NCBI GenBank assembly: GCA_028641055.1
Contig: CM054062.1
Coordinates: forward strand, 21,708,536-21,772,535
DNA length: 64,000 nt
Direction of reading: 5' to 3'
DNA from: Alopecurus myosuroides
Lineage: Eukaryota; Streptophyta; Magnoliopsida; Poales; Poaceae
This document shows positions 1 to 11,741 of the stretch, piece after piece. Under the pieces are notes generated by a model. That model did not search any database and was not told where the DNA came from. It saw only the letters and a list, made by a program, of their open reading frames with translations. The first letter of the stretch is position 1. Every line of letters begins with the position of its first letter. The position numbers and the translations under genes are program-made.

Positions 1-74
1 GAGGACTTCATGATATCATTTGAGCTGCTCACCTTGATGATCAAAGTAAATAAGAATGGTTAAACACTCGAGAT

Positions 75-530
75 ATGCTCAAAAGGAGGCATTGGAATGT
101 CACTGAGGTTTTACACTATGTGTTGTTCCCTACTCATGTTATTGCATATTTGATGCATTTGTTTTTTCATTGTGTCTTCAGCTCGAGAATATGGACATAT
201 TTAGAGATTCAGTGGAAAGATGGGAGTTCTTTTGAGGAAATTTTCAACTCATCTAGGAATGATTTTGGCAAGCCTTTCTTCACTGAAGTGATTATTATTG
301 TAACCCGGCACATTTGCAAAGTAGGGAATGCAACTATTTTTCAACTCTGGATATCACCATGCATGTGCATAAGGTGAAGGAAAGGCATGCCCAACAATTG
401 TCATCATGGATTGATAGCTTAGTTTAACTAACCTTGTAAATATTTGTACAGATTTTTTTTATTTTTTTTAGTAAAATTAAACCGAGAGGTTTAAACCCTA
501 CAATATTTCTTGAAAAAAAATAACATAACA
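75..530 (+). pseudogene. LINE (non-LTR) retrotransposon 3' end fragment
   Basis: The reading frame from 75 to 377 resembles the C-terminal zf-RVT region of plant LINE reverse transcriptase ORFs: an HLFFHC-type motif, an aromatic-rich stretch around 190-210 and a trailing helical segment. The paired cysteines expected upstream of HLFFHC are gone, so the zinc site is broken. After the stop there is about 150 bp of T-rich 3' UTR and then an A-rich tract near 515-525, as expected for a LINE 3' tail. The 5' part lies outside the window. This is a dead fragment; the superfamily assignment is by motif only. Confidence 0.6.
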
Positions 531-682
531 ATAGTTCTTACGTGTTTACCAATAACCTGAAGTCATTCAAGTGTTGACAAAGCAATTCTTCTTAGATAGT
601 GGTTGTATCTAGTGTTGTGATTTCCACTTCCATAGTTGAATTTGTTAAGACGGTCTGCTTACAATACTTTTATGAAACAACG

Positions 683-1100
683 TGATATGTGTAAAACATA
701 TTTTAAATTTTAAATTTTGTATTCTAGTTTAATACCATTGTTACAAGTTTCTACTATAAATTTATATCCTTTTATGGTATTTTTTTGTACTAACCTATTG
801 ACAAGATGCCCATTGTCAGTTTCTGTTTTTAGCTTATTTTTTGTTTTAAAAAAATTTTGCAGGAAAAGTCCGGTTAAAAATCCCAAAATTTTCAGAAAAC
901 CGGTATTTACCAGAGGATAAGGAGTCCAAAAATTAGTCGGAGGGGAGCCACCAAGGGCCGTGTGGGTACCACTTGGCTCCCCTAGGGGCTACGTGGTCCC
1001 CTTTGCCTATGAAGTGCATCTAACCTATAAACTTCGAGGATGGAGAAAAAATACACAAAATTGATATAGAAACGCTGCTCTCACGAAACCCTAATTATGT
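683..1100 (+). repeat. Decayed 5' fragment of a TGATACGT-type LTR
   Basis: It starts TGATATGTGTAAAACATATT, a mutated form of the LTR start found at 1736, 35901 and (reversed) 11741. The next 200 bp share the same block order: a 'ccattgttacaagtttctactat' type block, then 'ctaacctattgacaagatgcc', then a GC-rich stretch. No matching LTR end follows, so only the first part survives. It codes for nothing; the ORFs in it are chance. Confidence 0.5.
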
Positions 1101-1459
1101 TTCAGACGTTGTTGCAAAATGTGATATGATTGCTTTTTGTCTTTGGCATGCTCATATCTATTGTGGGCCCACATATTAAGACGAAAGTCATCGTGGATAT
1201 TTCACAGTGGTCGAACTGATGGGACTCATCGCAGACGATTCCCTGCATGGTTTGACACGTTTCCTGACCGGCTTATCTATAATGGTAAGTTTCAAGCAGT
1301 CATATTTCGACTTCTAGTAAAGCCAAATTGATTTGTGTTTCTTTGTAATGGTATTAGTTCTTCATACTCCTTCCCGAAGACATTGGTGAATATAAGAATC
1401 TACATCTACAACTATCCGAAGGACAAGCAGATAAAAATTCGTAGCTTTCTGGGGTCTAA
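1101..1459. other. Unassigned stretch
   Basis: About 360 bp of mixed composition between two LTR fragments. Short open frames exist on the plus strand (1137-1331 and 1335-1610), but none shows a domain I can name. It may be transposon interior. Confidence 0.3.
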
Positions 1460-1735
1460 TGTTGGGGATATGGCTAATAGGGTATCACCGGAATTGGAAA
1501 AAGTCGGCCTGCTAGGGTGGCCCAAAACAGTGACAACTCTTTGTCGGTCGGCCCAAGATGACGAAGCGCAAGGTTCAAAGCCTAATCCAGCATTGAAGAG
1601 TCCAAGATGAAGCCGGAATGAGTTACGCCTTGAGAGAAGGTTCTGGCATAATTAGTATTATACTAGGACTCCTGCTTTAGGTCGGTTAGGACTTACCTTG
1701 TAAGGCGGGCCATAATGCCTTTATAAGCTGTGTCG
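1460..1735 (+). repeat. Probable gypsy LTR fragment, interrupted at 1735
   Basis: It begins TGTTGGGGATATGG and shares its style with the Tat LTR at 12527: ccgga motifs, 'agggtggccca', and a TATA-like tttataag at about 1720. It is cut by the solo LTR at 1736. The stretch after 3325, with its two 'gtaacccgrcggcatattc' units, may be its continuation. The family assignment is an inference. Confidence 0.35.
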
Positions 1736-3325
1736 TGATACATCCAAAACGTATCTATAATTTTTATCGTTTCATGTTCATTGTGTACCATTGCTACATG
1801 TTTTCTACTATGTTTTTCATATCTTTTTAGGGCATTTTCTTGGAATAACCTATTGAGAAGATGCCTAGTGCCAATTTTTATTTCCTACCAATTTGTGGTT
1901 TCAGAAAAGTTGTATAGGAAATATTCTCGGAATGAGCTGAAAATTTATGGGGGACAATTTTTCACTGACACGAAGACAAAATCCAAAGGAGAGCCGGAGG
2001 GGAGCCCCACAGACACCGCCTCGCGTTGCCTCTTCGCCCATAAGTACCCCCTTGATCTAAAACAAGAGGGCCCCAGAGGATTTTCCCAGAAACGTGACAG
2101 AACCCAGCCGCCACCAAAATCTAGTTTCGGGGGTCAGAAGGATCTGTTCTTGCACTCTGCGGGGATTGGTATTAGACCCCCAAAGCCATCTTCATCAACT
2201 GTGTTTCCTCCATTACTCTGCGTGAGTAGTTTCCCCATGGACTACGAGTTCATAGAAGTAGTTAGATGGTAGTCTGTTCTCCTTGTGGCTCCATGTTTAG
2301 ATCATGTGAGCTGCCCTACATGATAAGGATCATCATTATGTAATGCTACATGTTGTGTTTGCGGTGATCCTATAAATAGTGAAGTTATGATCAAGGGGTT
2401 CATGTTTCTTATATGATATTGGCTTTATTGTATCAATGCTCTATTTACGTTCATGCATGCTCTCTGATGTGTGTGGTTACCTTGATCACGTAATTATTTG
2501 CATCTCCAAGAGGGAGTTTCATGCTAGATGGTGGCTTCATGCCTCCTTGTTGACTATGTTCGAGTGACAGACACGTGCATGGGGGAGGATTTGATGTTAC
2601 CACTATGGGGAAAACATTGGTTTCTTGTCTACATGATGGGAAACATTGTTTACATTATGTATCGATCTTGATGCATTAGTCTGTTTCTTTTACAACCTAA
2701 TACCAGTGAGATGCATGCTGGATACCGGTCTCAAGGTGGATAAATAGTTATAGATGCATGCTGGATAGGGTTCTACATATGGGTTATGTAATTTATACAT
2801 TAATATTGCAATAAACTTGTCTGCTATAATAGCATTGTTATGCGTTCATGATTTGTCAATTGCCTTACTGTAATTTGTTCACCCAACACATGTTATTTTG
2901 TTTGGTGAGTTTCCTCTAGTGAAACTATGAATCCCGGTTTATCTTTTACTATTATTGCTACGGTTTTTTACCTGATTTTGTTTCTTGTTAACTTGCTGTA
3001 ATTATTATTTCAGATTACACAAGTCACCTCTTTCACTCCATATTACACCATTTTCGCCGTATTTTCACCGGAACAGTGCATCTATACATCTGCCATTGTA
3101 TTAGGTGTCTTGAGAACACAAGATAATCATCCCATCACCACTCCATCCATTATTTTCTTACACCTCTTGTTACTATTTTTTCAAATGCTTCTATGCTGTG
3201 GCTGAATTGAAAGATCAGCTGCTAAGATTTATAGGTATTATTTGACTCTCCTTGTATCGAATCAATAAATTGGGTTACATTTACCCTCAAAGAATGTTTC
3301 CATCCCATACACTTGTGGGTTATCA
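1736..3325 (+). mobile_element. Solo LTR of a Sabrina/WHAM-like gypsy element
   Basis: The 1590-bp unit begins TGATACATCC and ends GGGTTATCA. Its last 90 bp (tccttgtatcgaatcaataaattgggtt ... acttgtgggttatca) read like the end of a large grass gypsy LTR. No primer-binding site or polypurine tract adjoins it, so it is a solo LTR from unequal recombination. The flanks TGTCG (1731-1735) and TACCG (3326-3330) match at three of five positions, consistent with an old, decayed target-site duplication. The ORF at 1781-2272 inside it is non-coding. Confidence 0.65.
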
Positions 3326-4998
3326 TACCGCGTGAAGGCTTAGGGAAAGCTCTCAAATACTCGCATACGCTCATTGTAACCCGGCGGCATATTCGCCGGA
3401 TTGTAACCCGACGGCATATTCACCTGATAGTGAGTTACAGCAACACATAGGATCTCGCCATCATTGCTTGATCTGAAGCTAGGTAAATAGTGTGAGATTC
3501 CATCACCGAAGCCCTCCACCTTAACACCTAGGTCCTCTATATTCTCCTTAATGGCTAGGGCACCCCGGTTCCTACCTGCAGAGTGAATACCATGACAACA
3601 TAGGAAGCAGATGTTTCCTAAAACATTTCCCTTTGTGTTTCTTCTAATAACAAACGAGGCCTACTTATGGAAGATCGGAATTTCTTCTATTACATACAAA
3701 ATGATGCTACTCGTATTATATTTAGATTACCATAAACAACATAGGAAATTGATATTAATAATAATGAACTTCAATACACATATATTAATAACAGTGAACT
3801 AAATTATGTATATACTACTACTGATTTTTTTTCTGAGCTCTTCTTTCGCGTAATCCTTGTCCTTCTCGAAGCCTCGTTTGTTCGCGATCATTGGCGGCAA
3901 TGCCGGGCGGCTCATCCTCCTCCTTGTGTTCATTCTCCCCCTTTGACTTGTTGTTCCACGACTCCTCATCGGAGTCAATCTTCAAGGACGGTGGCAAACG
4001 TTCATGGAAGTAGCGTAGCAGGTTATCAGGGACTTGTCATCCACCGGTCCGTCCACAGTCTCATCACAGTGGGTGGAACTATCGGGCAACGGCGGATTAA
4101 CCTGCTATGAATCACAGCTCCCGTACATATTGGCTAATTTCTATGGCCTTCTTAGATATCATGGAGCGAGAGAGAAGAGATTATATGGCACATCGTTCCC
4201 TTGATGCAGAACCAAGCTCAAAACAACGGGTTAACGCTTCCCATAGTGTTTCGTGTTAAACATGTATGGTAATTGTACGTCTCACACGGTAGGTGAAACA
4301 CTGAAGGTTGTTTTACTTGCATCTTGCACGTGCTTCCTGAAAGAAAAATGAGATGTGAACTTCTAATAAATCTTAGTGAACTATACGAGATACAATCTCC
4401 AAAACAATGAGGGTCGATACAAAGGAAGATATTTCTGTTGCAATCTAAATTTAGCAGAGAAGCAAGGTAGAAGAAACTCCTCTATGGTTTGTGCAATGAT
4501 GTTAATTTTACTAGAATTAAACTGAATTGTAAAGTGTACTCGGTTCATCATGCGTGTTGTGTTTCGATTTGGGTATCACAATTAATATATTTGTATATTT
4601 CCCGATTGGTCTTTTCAAATTTTCCATTGGATACTATAAAGGAGGGATTGGCAGAATAGGATGAGTATACTTTCAAATTGTTCATTGGATAACATAGGAA
4701 GGATTGGCTGAATAGGATAAGCATTACAAGATCATGTTCTACTCTTAACATATAGAAGTTAATTTCTTTGTGATACTACCTAGGTCATCAGTCTTGTGAG
4801 CCAAGGATCCTATAATAGGGGATATGATCTTTTTTTTTAAGTTTGTGGAGATGGCCATTCTCCTAACCATGGTGCGGACTAGGACAAAGTTTGGCTAAGT
4901 GGGCCGGAGTATCCAGGATATGGCACGGGCGGAATGATAAGCTCTTGATGGAGCAGAGGAATTCATGTCATTCTCTCGATATTTTTCTTGTCTTCTTA
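3326..4998. other. Gene-free interval with a short repeat and a charged-peptide remnant
   Basis: Three things are visible. First, two copies of a roughly 27-bp unit (gattgtaacccgrcggcatattc type) at 3368-3421. Second, a minus-strand open stretch from about 4025 to 3832, without a start codon, encoding a Glu/Lys/Asp-rich peptide (SDEESWNNKSKGEN); it looks like a worn gene or transposon exon. Third, an imperfect tandem duplication of about 55 bp around 4613-4735. The rest is AT-rich with nothing recognisable. Confidence 0.3.
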
Positions 4999-5489
4999 GG
5001 GTGTGTTTGGTTCTGAAACCAGGTGGAATGGAATGGAACCGTTCCGCACCCACACCTCATTCTTGTGTTCGGTTCTGAAATAGAATGGAATGAGGTGGTT
5101 ATCAGAAAGGGAATATTCCCGCCAGATACGGAATGCACTCGTCCGGCCAAATCGGTCGGACCAAGTGGAACGACTCTCTGTCTCTCTCTAATTTAATCAA
5201 GTTTAGGTATAATTAATCAAGATTAGAAATAAATAATCAAGATTAGGAATAATTAATCAAGTTTAGGAATAGTTAATCAAGATTAGGAATAGTTAATCGA
5301 GTTTAGAAATAATTAATCGAGTTTAAGAATAATTCCATTCTCACATGTTCCATTCCAAAACCGAACACAAGAATGGAACGGTTTCATGACAATTTTTTGT
5401 CTAAACCGAACACAAGAATAGAACGGTTACATTCTGTGGAATGGAATGGTTCCATTCCATTACACCTCGTTCCAAAACCGAACACACCC
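4999..5489. mobile_element. Tourist-like (PIF/Harbinger) MITE
   Basis: The element is 491 bp with inverted ends GGGTGTGTTTGGTTCTGAAA and CCAAAACCGAACACACCC. It is flanked by the 3-bp duplication TTA (4996-4998 and 5490-5492), the signature of PIF/Harbinger insertion. It has no transposase. The subterminal parts carry inverted 'ggaatggaac / gttccattcc' repeats, so the ends can fold into a long hairpin. The ORFs at 4968-5150 and 5401-5601 are chance reading of the ends. Confidence 0.85.
5190..5335. repeat. About 20-bp tandem repeat in the MITE core
   Basis: At least six copies of a unit close to 'aattaatcaagwttaggaat' alternate 'caagttta' and 'caagatta' variants. They fill the centre of the Tourist-like element between its inverted arms. 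Confidence 0.8.
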
Positions 5490-5954
5490 TTAGCCCTCCC
5501 AGGTACGCCTGATGTCCTAGTCTAACCGCCGATCGGTTCGCATTGCTGGTGGCCTTGCTCCCGTTGAGACAGAAGAAGGCCAAGACCATCGGTCTCCTCA
5601 TTATTTGGGAGCTCTAAAATTAGTGTAAAGGGAGCGCCAAGATGAGTCTGCTGCCAATTAGCTTGTCACATGTATCATGTACGAAGAAAACCTTTGGAGG
5701 CTTGTTGAAAAACTCAATTGTTCTTTTTTTTTCAAGAGGGATATTTTAACCTGGCCAAAAGTTTATGTGCTGAGAAATTCAATTATATGGAGCTCGTATT
5801 TTTTAAAAGCTCAGCCAAGACATGGCCACTTACTATGATAAGCGTTGTTTTAAACTAAACTATATGTAGCCTTGTTTACTTGAAATATTAGTAATCCCTT
5901 CTGCACAATTCTAATTTGAACTAGAACTACAAGAATTATGAAACATAGATAGTA

Positions 5955-6115
5955 CTCCATCCGTATTAAAATGTAACATGTTTTAGAATTTCTTAGACAA
6001 AATAAATCTAGACATGTTTTAGTGTAAAATGCATATGAATCTATATATTAAAATATGTCTAGATATCTTTTGTCCAGAAAATACTAAAACATCTTATATT
6101 GTTATATGGAGAGAG
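5955..6115. mobile_element. Stowaway-like MITE, 161 bp
   Basis: It starts CTCCATCCGTATTAAAATGT and ends in ATATGGAGAGAG, and is flanked by TA on both sides (5953-5954, 6116-6117). These are Stowaway (Tc1/mariner) features in grasses. The interior has the usual paired 'aaacatgttttag / ctaaaacatctta' arms. It is non-coding. Confidence 0.75.
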
Positions 6116-6303
6116 TAGTTCACAATCTCACAGCAGAAACTAGAAACGTGATAGATAAAAAAAGGAGGTCTACTGTTATTGCATTGCAATCTAGCCCATG
6201 CTTTTGTTAGAGATTGTACGTTGGTATTTATTCATGTGCATTGTAGTTAGACTTGTCAACTATTCGGTCGTGCGTTAGTAGTCTTAAATATCCGCTATTT
6301 ATA

Positions 6304-6409
6304 CTCCCTCTATCTTATTATTCGACGCTAAAATAGTTATATCTACACTCATTTTATTTTATTGCTAGATACATTTATTTTAATATCAAGTAATATGAAA
6401 AGGAGAGAG
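6304..6409. mobile_element. Short Stowaway-like MITE, 106 bp
   Basis: It starts CTCCCTCTATCTTATTATTC, ends GAAAAGGAGAGAG and is flanked by TA (6302-6303, 6410-6411). The terminal match is weaker than in the element at 5955. It is a degenerate or internally deleted copy. Confidence 0.6.
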
Positions 6410-6411
6410 TA

Positions 6412-7439
6412 ATTGACAAGACGTCTATATAAAACAAGCCAGCATACACATTTGAACCAATAATGAAAATTGATGTAGCAAACATCCTACGGAGGCGTTT
6501 AGGCTGGCCATGTTGATAGAAGAGAAAATTTATCAGGGGTTTTTATCCTCAAGAGAGTCTAAGATTTCCAAACAAGGCCTTCAATGAGGAAGCCACGGTC
6601 CGCCATTTCCAGGTACAACTAATAAAGGTCAAACCTAGTGTTTTCACCCTAAACTTCAAGATACAATACTCGAAGAATACCACCAAACATCAAGATCCAT
6701 AGTGTTGCCGCTCCCACTTGTCAAAATTGCTGCTACAAATCACCAGACACCAGGCTCACAGCCGTTCTGATTTTGATATGGACAAATCCTTGCAAGCAAA
6801 ACTGTACTCATCCAAAATCTCAATGCTTATCGTCATGTCGTCCAGTCATTACCGCCTTGATATTCGCCGCCCTTCCCGACACCTTGGTAATCGTGTGTGT
6901 GATGACGACGTAACCGATGATGTTGATGAAAAGGTGGTATGAGACATGTTCGAACTAGAGGTCACAAATGTAGTTGCACTTGTTTGTGAAGACCATCAGT
7001 GGAAAAGTCCGTACCCTTGCCTTGGCGGACCGGTGATCCTCTACATTCCAGCTGCACACCATGGAGGAGGCGTCGTATCTTGGCCAGAACAGCAGGAGTA
7101 CAACCGGATGCGGCATGCATACCCAGGGTAAGAGAGACCAGCTCTGCCAGATTGGCCTAAGGGCCACGTCAATGGACATCGACCCCCTGCACATGCACAC
7201 GAAGTAGAAGGCCTCGGCGGAAAGACCGAATCGGAGCAGATACGAATCAGCCGTCGAACAATGTTGCAGATTACCGAGTATGGCGCATCACATCTTGGGA
7301 CGGCGACACACCTTGCCATCTCTCGCAGGCACTATTTCTCGCCCATTGCGAGTCGTATTAGGACCCGCCCGTTGTAGACTCCTGCATGGCCCCCCATGTG
7401 GGATGTTTTGTTTTTTCGTTTTTCGTTTGTGTTTCTCTT
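6412..7439. other. Unassigned, moderately GC-rich interval
   Basis: No gene could be supported. Overlapping ORFs of 60-90 codons occur on both strands between 6718 and 7498, but they overlap one another and none shows a domain. The composition shift from AT-rich DNA to GC-rich DNA at about 6840-7390 suggests a fragment of an unidentified element or an old gene piece. Confidence 0.3.
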
Positions 7440-8540
7440 GTTTCTATTTGTTTTTCTTTTTCCTTTTCTCGGCATTTTTTAGTATGATATTTTTTTGAAA
7501 TCTGAACCATTTTTCAAGTTCGTTTCAAAAATTGTTCAACATTTTTTTCTAAACGGTTTATTTTCAAAATTTTGTTCACCATTTTTAAAAAATTTCATTT
7601 TTGTAAAAAAAATCACCAGTTTTGAAACATATTCATTTTCAAAAATTGTTCACCATTTTCAAAAAATTGTTCAAGTGTTTTAAATTTTTTGTTCATTTAA
7701 AAAATTGGTCAACACTTTTTTATGTGTTCATTTTAAAAAATTATTTATTTTCAAAATTTTGTTCACCATTTTCTAAAAACTTTCAACTATAAATATTTTG
7801 CATGTTTGAACGTTTAAGAAAAATCGAAAACATTTGTAGAAGTAGAGAAAAAGGACAAGAAAAAATGTAGAAGAAAGAGAAGGAAAAAAGAAACGAATAG
7901 TTGTTACCTCTTATTGGTCCGGCCTAGGAGCAGCATTCTGTGGGCAATGCCCCGCACCATCTAACTTCAAGCAATTCATAGGGGCTCCCGCATATCTAGC
8001 ATCGCGCATCGCGCCTGGTTCAAACTCCATGGGAAAAAGTATACTTTATCTACGCCAAAATCGTGGAATAGGAGCGCTCGCGTGAGCGCGAGCACTATAC
8101 ATGGCTCGTTGTCAGCGAGAGCAACGACTCGCGAGCAGAGTTGCGTCACACGGGCCGGCCCGTCTTCCTTAGGTACATTCCTTTTTCTTTTTCTCTTTCT
8201 TTATTTTTTCTGTTTATTTATTTTTTTATTTCTTTTTTTCTAAGTGATTGAACATTTATAAAACCTAAATAATTTTTAAAATAAATTCTTTCTCGAAAAT
8301 TGTTCGCCATTATTTAAAAATTGTTTGTTTCTAAAAACTGTTTACCTTTGAAAAAATCATTTTAAAAAACTAGTCACTTTAAAATTTTGTTCACCATTTT
8401 TAAAGAATCTAATTTTAAAAGGTGTTCATTTTTAAAATTAATCATCATTTTCAAAAAATATATCATTTAAAATTTTGTTCAATTTCAAAAGATATTCAAT
8501 GTAAAAACTTTTTCATTTCAAAAATTGTTCAAAAACGGAC
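7440..8540. repeat. Low-complexity 'ttcaaaaattgttcaccattttc' repeat blocks
   Basis: Two AT-rich blocks (about 7490-7800 and 8230-8530) consist of irregular iterations of 'tttcaaaattttgttcaccatttt'. A GC-richer centre with a perfect stem (gctcgcg...cgcgagc, 8075-8093) separates them. Such blocks usually sit in subterminal parts of grass DNA transposons, but I found no terminal inverted repeat or TSD to define the element. ORFs such as 7495-7683 are repeat translation. Confidence 0.5.
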
Positions 8541-9319
8541 TGAAAACGAATGTTGGGACAGGCCCAATAGAGCGTAAGCGTGAGCGAGCGCTCGCTCTAG
8601 CTGGCAACAAGCGCTCTATTGGGCAACCCCGCGTGAGAGGCGGATCTGGGGCGGGTAACCTTGTCCACAGCCCACGTAGGGTATGAGAGCAGAATAAGGC
8701 CACAAAATTAAGCCCACTCATAGAGGAGTGGGAGCAGCTAGGGGTGCGATTAGAAAAAGGGGGCCTCTCGTGAGCATACGGGACGGCAAAACGAGCGCAT
8801 GCGAGGGCGATACGTGGCGGAGACAGTACATGCATTTCTTTTTAGATTCGTTTTTTCAGAACGAAATATCTCTAGAACCGTAATTCGGAGTTACTAACCG
8901 TTTTCATATTCGAGCTCCTCGTGTCAAGATCTACAAAGCTAGATCTCATGTTGATAGGTTTCGATAATTTTTTTTTCGGACATTGTACACCCTGTTGTTT
9001 ATACTTTATACTTTCGGTAGCACGCGCGTGTGTACACCATGTAGCAGCGATGCTCGGCTTCGCCTCGCTATTTTTTTACGGCTCGGCTTCGCCTCGATAA
9101 CCATTTATGAAGATTTTGAAGGGGGTACATAGGTCGTTGTGCGCATTGGTCGAAGCGTGCATTGGTCGTAGTGCGTGCTACGGCTCGGCGTTGCCTCTTA
9201 CTACCGCTCGGCTTCGCCTCGAACAAAACGCCTACGGCGTTTCATCTAAAAAGTATGCATATGTTGTATCTGAAAAGTATAAAAAAAATAGTTACTAAAA
9301 TTATACAAACGTTGTTTCT
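8541..9319. other. Unassigned, with palindrome and 'ctcggcttcgcctcg' iterations
   Basis: It contains the perfect 16-bp palindrome gagcgagcgctcgctc (8582-8597), a block at 8840-8990 that looks like the terminal region of a grass DNA transposon ('aacgaaatatctctagaaccgtaat...'), and three copies of 'gctcggcttcgcctcg' between 9053 and 9222. No coding evidence. Confidence 0.3.
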
Positions 9320-9485
9320 AAACGTATACATTTTGTAGTAAAAGTAGTACTTTTAGGTTTACTATCTTCATCAAATAAATTATCAGGAACAATCCAATCA
9401 AAATTCTTTTCTTGGTCTTCGTGCAGAGCGACTAATTTAAAGGGATTGGTATTTTATCCTCGTTTTCATTATTAGATTCATCTTT

Positions 9486-9968
9486 TTATAGAGCACCAAC
9501 AATGTCTACACATGTACCAAGCATATTAAAACGATCAAAGATTTTTCTAGCCTCTATAGAAACATCTCCAAATTCTTTAAGCATAGTTTCTAAGATGAAG
9601 TTTCTTTTCTCAACATCTTCAATGTTATTCAAGTTGATGAATATATGTTGCATTATGGGATGGAGATTAACAAACCTAGCTTCTAGCATGTGAACTAAAG
9701 AAGTTGCAGTAGTCTCGTAATTGGGAGCAAGTTCTATTATGGATTTTTCCTCAAAGTTATCATGCTTACTAACATGATCAAAGAATTCTTTAATAGTGTC
9801 CTTTCCATGTATAGAACCACTTCCTACCGGCAAATCTTTCAAAGTAAACTTAGGGAACAACATGATGAGAAATAACAACGTAGAGACAAAAATAACACCT
9901 ATGAAGTAAACTAATTTTATTTTCTGTTTTAAATATAGAGAAGCAAAACAAGACAAAAATAAAAACAA
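9486..9968 (-). CDS. Hypothetical protein of the non-autonomous element
   Basis: A 160-codon frame whose first 40 codons are hydrophobic (Phe/Leu/Ile-rich, possibly one membrane segment or just UTR). The body is a more ordinary soluble sequence with a long charged helix-like region and the end FNMLGTCVDIVGAL. The body probably starts at the internal Met around codon 36 (MLFPKFTLKDLP). I recognise no catalytic motif. It lies directly after the PBS, where gag would be, so it may be a structural or trans-complementing protein of the element. The function is unknown. Confidence 0.4.
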   Translation of the reverse strand: MFLFLSCFASLYLKQKIKLVYFIGVIFVSTLLFLIMLFPKFTLKDLPVGSGSIHGKDTIKEFFDHVSKHDNFEEKSIIELAPNYETTATSLVHMLEARFVNLHPIMQHIFINLNNIEDVEKRNFILETMLKEFGDVSIEARKIFDRFNMLGTCVDIVGAL

Positions 9969-10030
9969 GACAACAAAAAAAAAAAAAAGAGGTTGAGAGT
10001 GAGAGACTCCCCTTGCGAGAAGATTTCCTT

Positions 10031-10049
10031 CTCCCCGGCAACGGCACCA
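10031..10049 (-). other. Primer-binding site (tRNA-Asp-like)
   Basis: The minus strand reads TGGTGCCGTTGCCGGGGAG, differing at one base from the complement of the 3' end of plant tRNA-Asp. It lies about 44 bp inside the LTR end, as in Athila/Sabrina-type gypsy elements. Confidence 0.75.
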
Positions 10050-10092
10050 AAAAAATTCTTCTTGCTGGCAGAGTTAAATCCTTTCAATGCGT

Positions 10093-11741
10093 TGTTGGGA
10101 ACCCCAAGAGGAAGGTGTGATGAGCACAGCGGTGGGAGTTTTCCCCTTATTTAGGAACCATGGTTATCAATCCAGTAGGAGAAAGAGAATCTTCGGAAGG
10201 TTGATGCCACTGACGGTGGTGCTGGCGCTTCACTGGTGTCAGCAACAACGTGGAACCTACACACAACACAACCAAAATACTTTGCCCCAATGGTACAGTG
10301 AGGTTGTCAATCTCACCGGTCTTGCTGAAAACAAAGATTAGACATATAGAGTGGAAAACAGTGTATGCTTGCAGTAAGTAAAGAAAGCAGGAAATTGTTG
10401 TGGTTTGTTTAACAGTGTGGAAGAATGGACCGGAGTTCATTGTTTCACTAGTGGTGTCTCTCCATAAAAGATAGCATGTTGGGTGAACAAATTACAGCTG
10501 GGCAATCGACAAATAAAGGTTGCACTGTAGTGCACAAGATAACATGAAGATTACTATGATGATTAGTGTGGGCATTACAACAAGATACATAGACCGACAT
10601 CCATCTGCATCTATGACTAATAATCCACCCTCAGGTTATCATCCGAACCCCCTTAGGTATTAAGTTGCAAGCAACAGATAATTGCATTAAACAAAGTGTG
10701 TAATGTAAGCAATGATTATGCACGTGGGCACTCTCACCGTTGTTTTCTCCCTAATGGCAACAGCACATCCTCCCCCTTCACGTTTCTGTCACTTGAGCAA
10801 GGCAACAAGGAGGCATGAACCCACTATCGAGCATAAATACTCCCTATTGGAGTCACTAGCAACTAGTTGGCCAGAATAACCACTAGCAACAAGGAGGCAT
10901 GAACCCACAATCGAGCATAAATACTCCCTCTTGGAGTCACTAGCAACTAGTTGGCCAGAATAACCACTAGCAACGGAGAGCATGCAAAATCACAAATAAC
11001 ATATGCAATAAAGACTATAATCAACTTGGCATAAGGTCAATATTCATCGGATCCCAACAAACACAGCATATCGAATTACATAAGATCAATCTCGATCATG
11101 ATAGGCAACTCACGAGATCTAAACATGGAGGCATATGAGGAGAAGACAACCATCTAGCGACAGCTACGAACCCGTAGTCCAAGGATGAACTACTCATGCA
11201 TCACTCCGGAGGCAGGCATGGTGATGTAGAAGCCTCCGGTGATGATTTCCTCTCCGGAAGGGTGCCGGAAACAACTTTAGAATCCCCCGATCTATGGTTG
11301 ACGGTGACGGCGGCTGCAGAACTTTTTCAGTGATTTTGATCAGGTGCCTAGGGTTTTCCATCCGAGGGGCTTAAATAGGCGAAAGGGCAAAGGCGGTGGA
11401 GGCCAGGGGGGCCCCACACCCATAGCTGGTGCGGCCAAGGGGGACGCACCACCCTATGGTGTGGCCCCTGATGTCCCTCTTCGACTCCTCTTCGGTCTTC
11501 TGGATGCTTCCAGGGAAATAGGACTTTCGAGCTTCGAATCTTCCAATTCCGAGAATATTTCCAGAATAACTTTTCTGAAACTAAAAACAGCAGAAAACAG
11601 GGAACTCGCTCTGTGACATCTTGTTAATAGGTTGGTCCGGAAAATCGATAAAAATGGCATAAAGAAGGGAGAAAACATGTAGCAGTTGGCATAATATCAT
11701 CATGGAGCATCAGAAATTAGGGATACGTTTATGACGTATCA
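10093..11741 (-). mobile_element. LTR of a minus-strand TGATACGT-type element
   Basis: On the minus strand the LTR runs TGATACGTCATAAACGTATC ... CTTGGGGTTCCCAACA, 1649 bp with TG/CA ends. The element inserted into the LTR of element A: A resumes at 11742, and the junction base order there (GTGAT) is the expected first half of a TSD whose partner was lost with the far end. The ORFs in it (10087-10341, 11344-11616 and their shadows) are non-coding. Confidence 0.7.
10804..10971. repeat. Tandem duplication of an 84-bp unit inside the LTR
   Basis: Two nearly identical 84-bp units begin AACAAGGAGGCATGAACCCAC at 10804 and 10888. They differ at only a few positions, such as ctattgg/ctcttgg. This is a local duplication in the LTR and explains the repetitive minus-strand ORF there. 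Confidence 0.85.

Larger units (their letters stand above)
9320..10092 (-). mobile_element. Interior of a minus-strand non-autonomous gypsy-type element
   Basis: It is read on the minus strand downstream of the LTR at 10093-11741 and its primer-binding site. It carries one clear ORF (see 9486-9968) and no gag, protease, RT or integrase. The interior stops at about 9320, where the sequence changes character, so the 3' half and the second LTR are missing. Confidence 0.55.

Noticed and set aside
4999..5489. Coding ORFs at 4968-5150 and 5401-5601
   Set aside because: They read through the inverted ends of a MITE with a clear TTA duplication.
6718..7498. Possible host gene with ORFs of 60-90 codons
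   Set aside because: No consistent frame, splice pattern or domain could be assembled on either strand.
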